From CAZBWP01 sp964630265 (lineage in GTDB: Bacteria; Pseudomonadota; Alphaproteobacteria; Rhodospirillales; Defluviicoccaceae), in the NCBI GenBank assembly GCA_964630265.1, contig CAZVRW010000112.1, forward strand, positions 1 through 5,363: a stretch of 5,363 nt of DNA, read 5' to 3'. A program made the translations under genes and the position numbers. The notes under the pieces are model-generated. The model searched no databases. It was not told the origin of the DNA and was given only the letters and a program-made list of their open reading frames with translations. Positions 1 to 5,363 of this stretch are shown here, one piece after another; the stretch's first letter is position 1; every line of letters begins with the position of its first letter.

Positions 1-1
1 C

Positions 2-922
2 GGGCGAGAAAACCTCGTTCGCGTGGTCCCGAAAAAGGGCGCGTCCTTCGTGGTCAACGAAGGCCACATCCTCTCCCTGCAAACGACGAACGAGGGCAAG
101 CGACACCCCTGCAATACGACCGGTCAGGAGATCGAGAACGTCGCAATCCGCGACTGGTTCGCGCGATCTCGGTCATGGCGGCATCTTCGCAAGCTGCGCC
201 GTGTGCCGGTCGACTTTCCGCGGCGAGATGATCCCCCGATTGCCCCGTATGTGATTGGCGCTCTCCTCGGGGACGGTTCGATCATCCACGGCGTTTATCT
301 GACCAACCCCGACGAAGAGGTGCTCGACAGCGTCTGGGCGGAGATGGAGCGGCATGGCCTGCATTTTGTGGCCAAGCATAACGAGCGCGGGACCTGCTGG
401 GGCGTCAGGTTTTCCGACTCGAAGGCGACTTGCTCTCGGCCGAACCGGGTCACCGCCATCCTTCGTGAACTTGGAATCGCCGGTTGCCGCGCCGCCGACA
501 AGTTCATCCCTGAGGCCTGCAAGCTCGGTAGCCGGCACGTCCGTCGAGAAGTCCTCGCCGGCCTGATCGACACCGATGGCCACTACGATGGTGGGTGCTT
601 CGACTTCATCAGCAAGTCGAAGCGCCTTGCAGAAGACGTCGTCTTCGTCGCACGCAGCCTTGGCCTGTGGGCAAAGGTCAGCGAGTGCGAGAAGTTCGAT
701 CAGAACGGACAGGGCGGTACCTTTTGGCGTGTGCCGATCTCCGGAGAACTGAACACCATTCCCACTCGGGTCAGACGGAAACAGGCAGCACCTCGCAAGC
801 AGCGAAAAAACCCTCTGGTGACTGGATTCACGATCGAACCGGTTGGTGAGGGCGACTACTACGGCTTCGTTCTCGATGATGATCACCTCTATCTGACGGC
901 TGACTTCGTCGTTCATCACAAC
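2..922 (+). mobile_element. Intein with LAGLIDADG homing endonuclease, inserted in helicase Walker A (5' partial)
   Basis: Self-splicing protein element. About 307 residues are visible; the first splice block, with its N-terminal Cys or Ser, is off the left edge. Visible parts in order: splice block B (GASFVVNEGHILSL, 38-79, with His in place and Asn where Thr is common); a dodecapeptide endonuclease with two motifs, LLGDGS (263-280) and LAGLIDTDG (554-580), both keeping the acidic residue; block F (DDDHLYL) and block G ending VVHHN at 920-922. The penultimate His and terminal Asn are the catalytic pair, and the next residue is Thr, an acceptable +1 nucleophile. That Thr belongs to TGKS, so the insertion splits a P-loop of the type G-T-G-K-S. 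Hand counts give 60% GC at 61-120 and 55% at 781-900, against 77% at 1501-1560 in the helicase, which fits separate acquisition. Splicing and endonuclease activity both look intact in the visible part. Confidence 0.93.
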
Positions 923-2530
923 ACCGGTAAGTCGATTTGCCTCGCCGCCTTCGCCGCCCGCGCCATCGCCGACTGGCCGGACACGCGCATCCTCATCGTC
1001 ACCCACGTCCGGGAGCTGATCGCGCAGAATTTTGCCGAGATGGTGAGGCTGTGGCCGGAAGCGCCGGCCGGCATCTACTCGGCCGGCCTCAACAAGCGCG
1101 ACCTGCACTCCCAGGTCCTGTTCGCCGGCATCCAGTCCGTCCACAAGCGGGCCTACGACATCCAGCGCTGCGACCTGGTGCTGATCGACGAGGCGCATCT
1201 GATCCCGCGCTCCTCCAACACCATGTACCGCCGCTTCCTCGGCGATCTCGCGGTCATCAACCCGGCGCGCAAGATCATCGGCTTCACCGCCACGCCCTAC
1301 CGGCTCGACAGCGGCCTGCTGCACGAAGGCAGGGACGCGCTGTTCGATGCCATCGCCTACGACGCGGGCATCGCCGACATGATCGCCCAGGGCTACCTCT
1401 GCGAGGTGGTGCCGAAGCGGACCGAGACCCAGCTGGACACCACCGCCGTCGGCAGCCGCGGCGGCGAGTTCATATCCTCCCAGCTGGAGGCCGCCGTCGA
1501 CGTGGACTCGACCACCCGGGCGGCGGTGGACGAGATCCTCCGCTACGGCGCCGACCGCGGCTCCTGGCTGGTGTTCTGTGCCGGCGTCGACCATGCCCAC
1601 CATGTCCGCGACGCCATCCGCGACCGCGGCATCACCTGCGAGGCGATCCTCGGCGAGACCGCGTCCGCCGAACGCGACCGCATGATCGCCGACTTCAAGC
1701 GCGGCCACATCCGCTGCCTCACCAACGCCAACGTGCTCACCACCGGCTTCAACGCGCCGGGCGTCGACCTCATCGCCATGCTGCGGCCGACCAAGTCCGT
1801 CGGCCTCTACGTCCAGATGATCGGCCGCGGCACCCGCCTCGCCAACGGAAAGGAGAACTGCGTCATTCTCGACTTCGCCGGCAACGTCGACCGGCACGGG
1901 CCGATCGACCGCATCGACGGCCGCAAGCGGAGCACGGACGAAGAGGGCCATGCGCCCGTGAAGACGTGCCCCGACTGCGAGACCATTCTCCACGCCGCCG
2001 TTCGCGTGTGTCCGCAGTGCGGCCACGTCTTCCCGGCGCCGGAGCCGGACCTGGCGCGCAGCGCCAGCACCAGCGCCATCCTCTCCAGCCAGGTCGACGC
2101 CCAGTGGGTGACCGTCACCGGCATCGGCTATCACCGCCACGAGAAGCCCGGCGGCCTGCCCAGCCTGCGCGTCGAATACTCCTGCGGCTTCGCCTGCCAT
2201 CGCGAGTGGATCTGCTTCGAGCACACGGGCTTCGCCCGGCAGAAGGCGGTGCATTGGTGGCAGAAGCGCCTGCCCGCCGTGCCCGTGCCGCGCACCATCG
2301 ACGAGGCGCTGCGCCATGTCGAGGCGCTGCCGGCACCGGCTCGCATCCGCGTCCGACCGCAGGGCCGCTACACCGAGATCACTGCCTACGAGTTCAGCCC
2401 ATGCTCTGCGACGTCTGCCGCCGCGAGGCCCGCGGCTTCGGCTGGTTCGATGTCCGCTGGCCGAAACAGCGGCTTCGACACCTCTGCTCTCTCACCTGCC
2501 AGGACATCTGCCATCGGAGGCGCGGCATGA
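2..2530 (+). CDS. RadD-like DEAD/DEAH-box (SF2) helicase interrupted by an intein, 5' partial
   Basis: Probable ATP-dependent DNA helicase acting in phage replication or repair. The frame is open from the left edge, so the true start lies upstream; the GTG at 23 is inside the intein and is not a start. Codons up to 922 are intein. The helicase resumes with TGKS (923-934), the second half of Walker A. Downstream are motif Ia (THVREL), DEAH (1187-1198), TATPYR of motif III, VLTTGFNAP of motif V and QMIGRGTR of motif VI, so both RecA-like lobes are present. A four-cysteine zinc knuckle follows (CPDC at 1967-1978, CPQC at 2009-2020), as in the RadD/YejH group, then a C-terminal domain rich in Trp and His. 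The last 42 residues (after 2401) are 22 Ala+Ser and overlap DUF6511 out of frame, so they may be an appended tail. Walker A can form only after splicing. The helicase call is strong; the RadD-like subgroup is inferred from motif pattern. Confidence 0.93.
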   Translation, partial: GRENLVRVVPKKGASFVVNEGHILSLQTTNEGKRHPCNTTGQEIENVAIRDWFARSRSWRHLRKLRRVPVDFPRRDDPPIAPYVIGALLGDGSIIHGVYLTNPDEEVLDSVWAEMERHGLHFVAKHNERGTCWGVRFSDSKATCSRPNRVTAILRELGIAGCRAADKFIPEACKLGSRHVRREVLAGLIDTDGHYDGGCFDFISKSKRLAEDVVFVARSLGLWAKVSECEKFDQNGQGGTFWRVPISGELNTIPTRVRRKQAAPRKQRKNPLVTGFTIEPVGEGDYYGFVLDDDHLYLTADFVVHHNTGKSICLAAFAARAIADWPDTRILIVTHVRELIAQNFAEMVRLWPEAPAGIYSAGLNKRDLHSQVLFAGIQSVHKRAYDIQRCDLVLIDEAHLIPRSSNTMYRRFLGDLAVINPARKIIGFTATPYRLDSGLLHEGRDALFDAIAYDAGIADMIAQGYLCEVVPKRTETQLDTTAVGSRGGEFISSQLEAAVDVDSTTRAAVDEILRYGADRGSWLVFCAGVDHAHHVRDAIRDRGITCEAILGETASAERDRMIADFKRGHIRCLTNANVLTTGFNAPGVDLIAMLRPTKSVGLYVQMIGRGTRLANGKENCVILDFAGNVDRHGPIDRIDGRKRSTDEEGHAPVKTCPDCETILHAAVRVCPQCGHVFPAPEPDLARSASTSAILSSQVDAQWVTVTGIGYHRHEKPGGLPSLRVEYSCGFACHREWICFEHTGFARQKAVHWWQKRLPAVPVPRTIDEALRHVEALPAPARIRVRPQGRYTEITAYEFSPCSATSAAARPAASAGSMSAGRNSGFDTSALSPARTSAIGGAA

Positions 2531-2751
2531 TCGATCCCACCCCCAACGAACGGAACGCCTTCGTCCGCGGCGGCGACATGGGCGGCGAGTATCTCGACAG
2601 CATCGCCAAGACCGATTTGGAAACGCTCAGCGAAGGCGAGTGGCTGACGTTCGTCGAGGCCGTCGTCACCGGGTACTGCGACCACCTGCGCGAGCTCGCC
2701 GCCCGAGACGCCGAACACCTGCGCAAGCTCGATCCCGAGGTACCCTTTTGA
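2401..2751 (+). CDS. DUF6511 domain zinc-knuckle protein
   Basis: Protein of 116 residues, function unknown. I recognise it as the DUF6511 family seen in alphaproteobacterial prophages: N-terminal MLCDVC, a second cysteine pair CSLTC, the stretch GMIDPTPNE, then GGEYLDSIAKTDL and a helical C-terminus with EAVVTGYCDHL and final VPF. Cys3, Cys6, Cys29 and Cys33 could bind one zinc ion, suggesting nucleic-acid or protein contact; that is inference. The start at 2401 is chosen because the family begins right at the first CxxC and because the upstream in-frame sequence is an Arg/Pro-rich shadow of the helicase. It overlaps the helicase end by 130 nt in another frame and has only a weak ribosome site (CGAG about ten bases upstream), so it probably depends on helicase translation. 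Confidence 0.87.
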   Translation: MLCDVCRREARGFGWFDVRWPKQRLRHLCSLTCQDICHRRRGMIDPTPNERNAFVRGGDMGGEYLDSIAKTDLETLSEGEWLTFVEAVVTGYCDHLRELAARDAEHLRKLDPEVPF

Positions 2752-2894
2752 CCGGAGTTCCCGACACCCACTGAGTTCACCCTCCTCCGCCACACCCGGG
2801 GGCCGGACGGCCGGCCCGCTCTCCCGCCCCCGGGGCACACATCGCACCGCATCGGACAGGCAACGGGCGGAGGACAACCCGATGAGGCATTGCG
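2752..2894 (+). promoter_or_regulatory. Intergenic leader upstream of the ParB/methylase gene
   Basis: This 143-nt stretch is the only gap between genes. It encodes no recognisable protein except a possible 17-residue peptide at its end. It holds two abutting inverted repeats (2795-2834 and 2835-2902) and two purine-rich ribosome-site candidates, GGAGG at 2869-2873 and GAGG at 2884-2887. The first part (2752-2794) is pyrimidine-rich with no clear signal. I see no convincing -35/-10 pair and no U-tract after the hairpins. A role as operator or translational control region for the downstream gene is inferred from position only. Confidence 0.5.
2795..2834 (+). repeat. Inverted repeat with 9-bp arms and an alternative inner hairpin
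   Basis: The arms CCCGGGGGC (2795-2803) and GCCCCCGGG (2826-2834) are perfect reverse complements around a 22-nt loop. A second perfect hairpin, GGGCCGG (2800-2806) with CCGGCCC (2811-2817) and a four-base loop, uses part of the same left arm, so the two are mutually exclusive. No run of T follows, so this is not a classical intrinsic terminator. It could be a DNA operator or an RNA switch; no folding energy was computed. Confidence 0.6.
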
Positions 2895-2902
2895 ATGTGT
2901 GC
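2835..2902 (+). repeat. 12-bp perfect inverted repeat enclosing the ribosome sites and start codon
   Basis: GCACACATCGCA (2835-2846) is the exact reverse complement of TGCGATGTGTGC (2891-2902). A nested 6-bp stem pairs CATCGG (2850-2855) with CCGATG (2879-2884). In RNA this gives a long imperfect hairpin with GGAGG (2869-2873) in the apical loop, GAGG (2884-2887) at the inner junction and the AUG at 2895 inside the 12-bp stem. It begins on the base right after the preceding inverted repeat. Such a fold would be expected to limit initiation unless opened. Alternatively the arms are a two-fold DNA site, perhaps for the ParB-like protein. Confidence 0.7.
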
Positions 2903-2935
2903 AACGACCGCGCCCGTGTCCGGGCGCTCCGATGA
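2882..2935 (+). CDS. Possible 17-residue upstream peptide (MRHCDVC...)
   Basis: A short frame begins at ATG 2882 and stops at 2933-2935, inside the next gene in another frame. It has a strong ribosome site, GGAGG at 2869-2873, eight bases upstream, which is stronger than the site of the main gene. The peptide contains CDVC, the same knuckle that opens the DUF6511 protein, coded by bases matching at 10 of 12 positions. It could be a leader peptide controlling the methylase gene, a remnant of a small zinc protein, or chance. No similarity beyond CDVC is visible. Confidence 0.22.
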   Translation: MRHCDVCNDRARVRALR

Positions 2936-4157
2936 CCCGCCGCCGACGCTCACCGTTGCCGGCATCGACTATACGCTGCCGTTCGCCGATCTGCTGCCGG
3001 CGCTGCCGGACGGCGAACTCGATGCGCTCCGCGACGATATCCGTGAACGGGGCATCGTCGTCCCGATCGTCATCGATGAGCATCACAACGTCATCGATGG
3101 CGCCAACCGGCTGCGGATCGCCGCCGAGCTCGGCCTCCGCAACCTTCCGGTCGACATTCGGCCGGGGCTGTCCCGCCCGGAGAAGGAGGAACTCGCCGAA
3201 GACCTCAATCTGCACCGCCGCCACCTGACGCGCGAGCAGCTGCGCGAGGTCATCGGTAGCCGCCTCAAGCGGACGCCCGAGCAGAGCAACCGGCAGATCG
3301 CCGCCACGGTCGGCGTCGATCATCACACCGTCGCCACGGTCCGGCGGGATCTTCAATCAACTGGGGAATTTCCCCAGTTGCCGAAGACCGTCGGTCGCGA
3401 TGGCAGGGCGAGGACGACGACACCGGCGCGGCGCGGCGTCCATTGCTTCACCCCGAAGGATATTGCGCGGGCCGCCGAGGTGGCGAAGGCGGCCGAGGCC
3501 GAACCGGAGAAGTACGGCCATCTGCTCGACGCGATGGGCCGCACCGGACGGGTCACCGGCGCGCACCGCAACCTGATGGTCGCGCGAAAAGCCGCGGCGA
3601 TCGTGGCCGAGCCGCCGCCGCTGCCGCAAGGGCCGTTCCGGGTCATCGTCGCCGACCCGCCATGGGCCTACGACAGTCGCGCGTCCGACGTCTCGCACCG
3701 CGCCGCCAACCCGTATCCGCAGATGCCGATCGAGGCGATCCGCGCGCTGCCGGTGGCGGGCTTGGCGCACGACGCCGCCGTGTTGTGGCTGTGGACCACC
3801 AACAGCCACATGCGCGAGGCGTTCACCGTGCTCGATGCGTGGTGCTTCCGGCACAAGACCATCCTGACCTGGGCCAAGGACCGCATCGGCACCGGCGACT
3901 GGTTGCGCGGGCAAACCGAACACTGCCTGCTCGCCGTCCGCGGCCGGCCGGTGGTGACCCTGTCGAACCAGAGCACGTTGCTCGCAGGGCCGATGCGCGA
4001 GCACAGCCGCAAGCCCGACGAGTTCTACGCCCTGGTCGAGAGCCTCTGCCCGGCGCCGGACGGCGGCCGCCTCGAGCTGTTCGCCCGGCAGCCGCGGCCG
4101 GGCTGGGTCGCGCACGGCGCCGAGCCCGAGCGCTTTGCGGCGGCGAACATCCGATGA
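2895..4157 (+). CDS. ParB/HTH domain fused to MT-A70 adenine methyltransferase
   Basis: Protein of 420 residues, likely a DNA N6-adenine methyltransferase with its own DNA-recognition module. Residues about 18-115 form a ParB/Srx-like domain (IVVPIVIDE, DGANRLRIAAELG in place of the usual GxRR box, then AEDLNLHRRHLT). Residues 128-153 form a helix-turn-helix (SNRQIAATVGVDHHTVATV). A linker with TGEFPQLPKTVGRDGR and a helical segment (185-237) follows. The MT-A70 domain spans about 248-405: catalytic DPPW at 254-257, TEHCLLAVRG, HSRKPDEFY and LELFARQPRPGW are hallmarks of the family. ATG 2895 is chosen because GAGG lies seven bases upstream; GTG 2916 is an alternative. The start codon lies in an inverted repeat, hinting at translational control or autoregulation. 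The gene ends in ATGA shared with the nuclease gene. The target sequence, and whether the ParB part binds CTP, cannot be told from the sequence. Confidence 0.93.
   Translation: MCATTAPVSGRSDDPPPTLTVAGIDYTLPFADLLPALPDGELDALRDDIRERGIVVPIVIDEHHNVIDGANRLRIAAELGLRNLPVDIRPGLSRPEKEELAEDLNLHRRHLTREQLREVIGSRLKRTPEQSNRQIAATVGVDHHTVATVRRDLQSTGEFPQLPKTVGRDGRARTTTPARRGVHCFTPKDIARAAEVAKAAEAEPEKYGHLLDAMGRTGRVTGAHRNLMVARKAAAIVAEPPPLPQGPFRVIVADPPWAYDSRASDVSHRAANPYPQMPIEAIRALPVAGLAHDAAVLWLWTTNSHMREAFTVLDAWCFRHKTILTWAKDRIGTGDWLRGQTEHCLLAVRGRPVVTLSNQSTLLAGPMREHSRKPDEFYALVESLCPAPDGGRLELFARQPRPGWVAHGAEPERFAAANIR
3358..3380 (+). repeat. Perfect palindrome inside the ParB/methylase gene
   Basis: CAACTGGGGAA (3358-3368) and TTCCCCAGTTG (3370-3380) are perfect reverse complements around a single T. 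The site is in frame and codes for the end of STGEFPQL, just after the helix-turn-helix. Its AT-containing centre stands out in this GC-rich gene. It could be a binding site for the protein itself, an RNA hairpin, or a result of the codons for a conserved peptide. Confidence 0.8.
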
Positions 4158-4660
4158 CCGGCTTCGCTGATCGCTTGGCGTTCGGACGCGGCGCCGAGCG
4201 GCTCGTCGCCGAGCTGCTGCAGCGCCGGTTCGACTGTCACGTCGTGCCGATCTACGACTACAACGGAAACGACAAGGCGCCCAAGCTGCAGGGCGCGCTG
4301 CGCGGCTACGTGGTGCCCGATCTCGACGTCTCCAAGGACGGCGAACGGTCCTGGGTCGAGGTCAAGGCGAAGAGCAACCAGGGCAGTCTCACCCGCTGCA
4401 CCGGCCGCGTCGAGCACGGCTTCTCGTGGCGGCTGTTCCGCCACTACCAGGCGGTGCAGCGGATCACCGGCACGCCGGTGTTCGTCGTCATCCTGGAAAC
4501 CGTGACCGGCGACCTGCTGTACCAGTCCCTCGACGTCCTCGACACCGTCAAACGGGTCTACGACGGCGACAAGATGGACCGCGGCGGCACCGTGTTCTTC
4601 CCGCGCGACAGCTTCATCCCCTGGTGCAACATCGCCGAACCTCGGGAGAGCGCCGCATGA
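4154..4660 (+). CDS. PD-(D/E)XK superfamily nuclease-like protein
   Basis: Protein of 168 residues that I read as a single-domain PD-(D/E)XK-fold nuclease. The signature is P55-D56 in GYVVPDLDV followed by E69-V70-K71 in WVEVKAK, twelve residues between Asp and Glu. An upstream Glu in GAERLVAELL sits on the usual first helix. A following segment (HYQAVQRITGTPVFVVILE) resembles the helix and strand after the core in resolvase- and RecB-like members. Small size and no other domain fit a Holliday-junction resolvase or a recombination/restriction nuclease; the substrate cannot be told. The start is fixed by the ATGA overlap with the methylase gene, and no good ribosome site lies upstream, so translation is probably coupled. 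It in turn overlaps the primase gene by ATGA. The fold assignment is motif-based, from one sequence. Confidence 0.72.
   Translation: MTGFADRLAFGRGAERLVAELLQRRFDCHVVPIYDYNGNDKAPKLQGALRGYVVPDLDVSKDGERSWVEVKAKSNQGSLTRCTGRVEHGFSWRLFRHYQAVQRITGTPVFVVILETVTGDLLYQSLDVLDTVKRVYDGDKMDRGGTVFFPRDSFIPWCNIAEPRESAA
4644..4648 (+). promoter_or_regulatory. Ribosome binding site for the primase gene
   Basis: GGGAG lies eight bases before ATG 4657, inside the 3' end of the nuclease gene. It supports this ATG over the later in-frame ATG at 4678. Confidence 0.6.
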
Positions 4661-5363
4661 CCGGCGCCGCCTCCTTCATGACGCGCCTCGGTGCCCGGCT
4701 GGTGGACAACGGCTACGCCGTCATCCCCATCATGCCGGGCACCAAGAAACCCGGCCAGTTCGCTCGCGCGGCCTGGCACGATTACCCGCAGTGGAACCGG
4801 CACGCGAGCCGCGCCACGACAGAGATCGAGGTCGCGACCTGGTCCAGCTGGCCCGGTTGCGGCGTCGGGATCGTCGGCGGCGCGGTCGCCGCGCTCGACA
4901 TCGACATCGCCGAGGATGGCGAGCTTGCGCTGCGCATCGAACGACTGGCCCGCGAGCGGCTGGGCGACACGCCCGCGCTCAGGATCGGCAAGGCACCGAA
5001 GCGGCTGCTGGTCTATCGCACGCGAGAGCCCTTCGCCGGGATCCGGCGCGCGCCGCTTGAGGTGCTCTGCCTCGGACAGCAGTTCGTGGCCTATGCCAAA
5101 CATCCCGACACCGGCCAGCCCTATGCCTGGCCGGACGAGGGCTTGGCTGACCTCGACATCGAGAGTCTGCCCGAAATCGACGCCGACCGGGCGGCGGCTT
5201 TCCTCGACGAGGCGCTGGCGCTGATCCCGCCCGAGCTGCGCCCGAAGAGCCTCGGCGCGAAGGCGGCGGACAGGGCAGCGCACCCGTGTCTGCCGGCGCA
5301 TGCACAGGCCGGCACGCTGGCCGCGATCCGGAGCGCGCTCGCCTGGCTGCCGAACGCCGAGCT
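4657..5363 (+). CDS. Bifunctional DNA primase/polymerase (AEP prim-pol), 3' partial
   Basis: Archaeo-eukaryotic-type primase of phages and plasmids that would make primers and extend DNA at the replication fork. The frame is open to the right edge, with 235 residues visible. The N-terminal pattern is that of the prim-pol family: GYAVIPIMPGTKKPG (residues 19-33), VATWSSWPGCGVGIVGG (59-75), then ALDIDIAEDG with the metal-binding D81-x-D83. Further on are GKAPKRLLVYRT (111-122) and GQQFVAYAKHPDTGQPYAW (140-158), the later conserved segment of the fold. From about residue 218 (AGTLAAIRSALAWLPNAE) the sequence looks like the start of a PriCT-2 primase C-terminal domain. Members often continue into a D5- or VapE-type helicase, which would lie outside the window. 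The ATGA overlap with the nuclease gene and the GGGAG site support the start. Confidence 0.9.
   Translation, partial: MTGAASFMTRLGARLVDNGYAVIPIMPGTKKPGQFARAAWHDYPQWNRHASRATTEIEVATWSSWPGCGVGIVGGAVAALDIDIAEDGELALRIERLARERLGDTPALRIGKAPKRLLVYRTREPFAGIRRAPLEVLCLGQQFVAYAKHPDTGQPYAWPDEGLADLDIESLPEIDADRAAAFLDEALALIPPELRPKSLGAKAADRAAHPCLPAHAQAGTLAAIRSALAWLPNAE

Noticed and set aside
23..25. GTG as the start of the first gene
   Set aside because: The frame is open to the left edge, and the residues before and after it belong to an intein whose first splice block must lie upstream.
173..2317. 714-residue open frame on the minus strand across the intein and helicase
   Set aside because: It is antisense to motif-verified genes, has no recognisable domain, and is rich in Ala, Gly, Val and Asp, as expected from high-GC antisense reading.
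937..2400. Long + strand frame upstream of and in frame with the DUF6511 gene
   Set aside because: The translation is Arg/Pro/His-rich and lies out of frame within the helicase; only the part from 2401 matches a protein family.
2795..2834. Rho-independent terminator after DUF6511
   Set aside because: The hairpin is strong but no T-run follows on the + strand; the following bases are GCACAC.
2394..3356. 320-residue minus-strand frame over DUF6511 and the ParB domain
   Set aside because: It is antisense to two supported genes and its leader segment; no motif or start signal is visible.
3443..4153. + strand frame in phase with the nuclease gene
   Set aside because: It is an Arg/Ala-rich shadow of the methylase domain; the nuclease starts at the ATGA overlap at 4154.
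4558..5301. 247-residue minus-strand frame over the nuclease end and primase
   Set aside because: The opposite strand carries clear prim-pol motifs; this frame has none.

Overview
The window looks like part of the replication and DNA-processing module of a temperate phage or prophage from a high-GC alphaproteobacterium. The grounds are GC-rich codons (mostly G or C in third position), an intein-bearing RadD-type helicase, a DUF6511 protein, a ParB/MT-A70 methylase and a prim-pol primase packed on one strand. Family names are from memory of conserved motifs; no search was run. No integrase, tRNA or structural phage gene is present, so a plasmid or integrative element cannot be excluded.

Layout, all on the + strand: (1) 2-2530, the 3' part of a superfamily 2 helicase gene. 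Its Walker A motif is split by an intein that carries a LAGLIDADG homing endonuclease; the left edge of the window cuts the intein. (2) 2401-2751, a small zinc-knuckle protein (DUF6511) overlapping the helicase tail by 130 nt in another frame. (3) 2752-2894, the only real gap. It contains two directly abutting inverted repeats; the second runs into the next gene and contains its start codon. (4) 2895-4157, a ParB-like/HTH domain fused to an MT-A70 adenine methyltransferase, with an 11-bp-arm palindrome inside the coding sequence. (5) 4154-4660, a PD-(D/E)XK-type nuclease. (6) 4657 to the right edge, the N-terminal part of an AEP (prim-pol) primase. Genes 4-6 are joined by two ATGA stop/start overlaps, so they are probably translationally coupled.

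Together the genes suggest DNA unwinding (helicase), priming (prim-pol), DNA modification with sequence recognition (ParB/MT-A70) and DNA cleavage (nuclease). The most unusual points are the P-loop intein, whose base composition differs from its host gene, the compact leader structure in front of the ParB/methylase gene, the palindrome inside that gene, and the methylase-nuclease pairing. I see no CRISPR array, tRNA, rRNA or insertion sequence.
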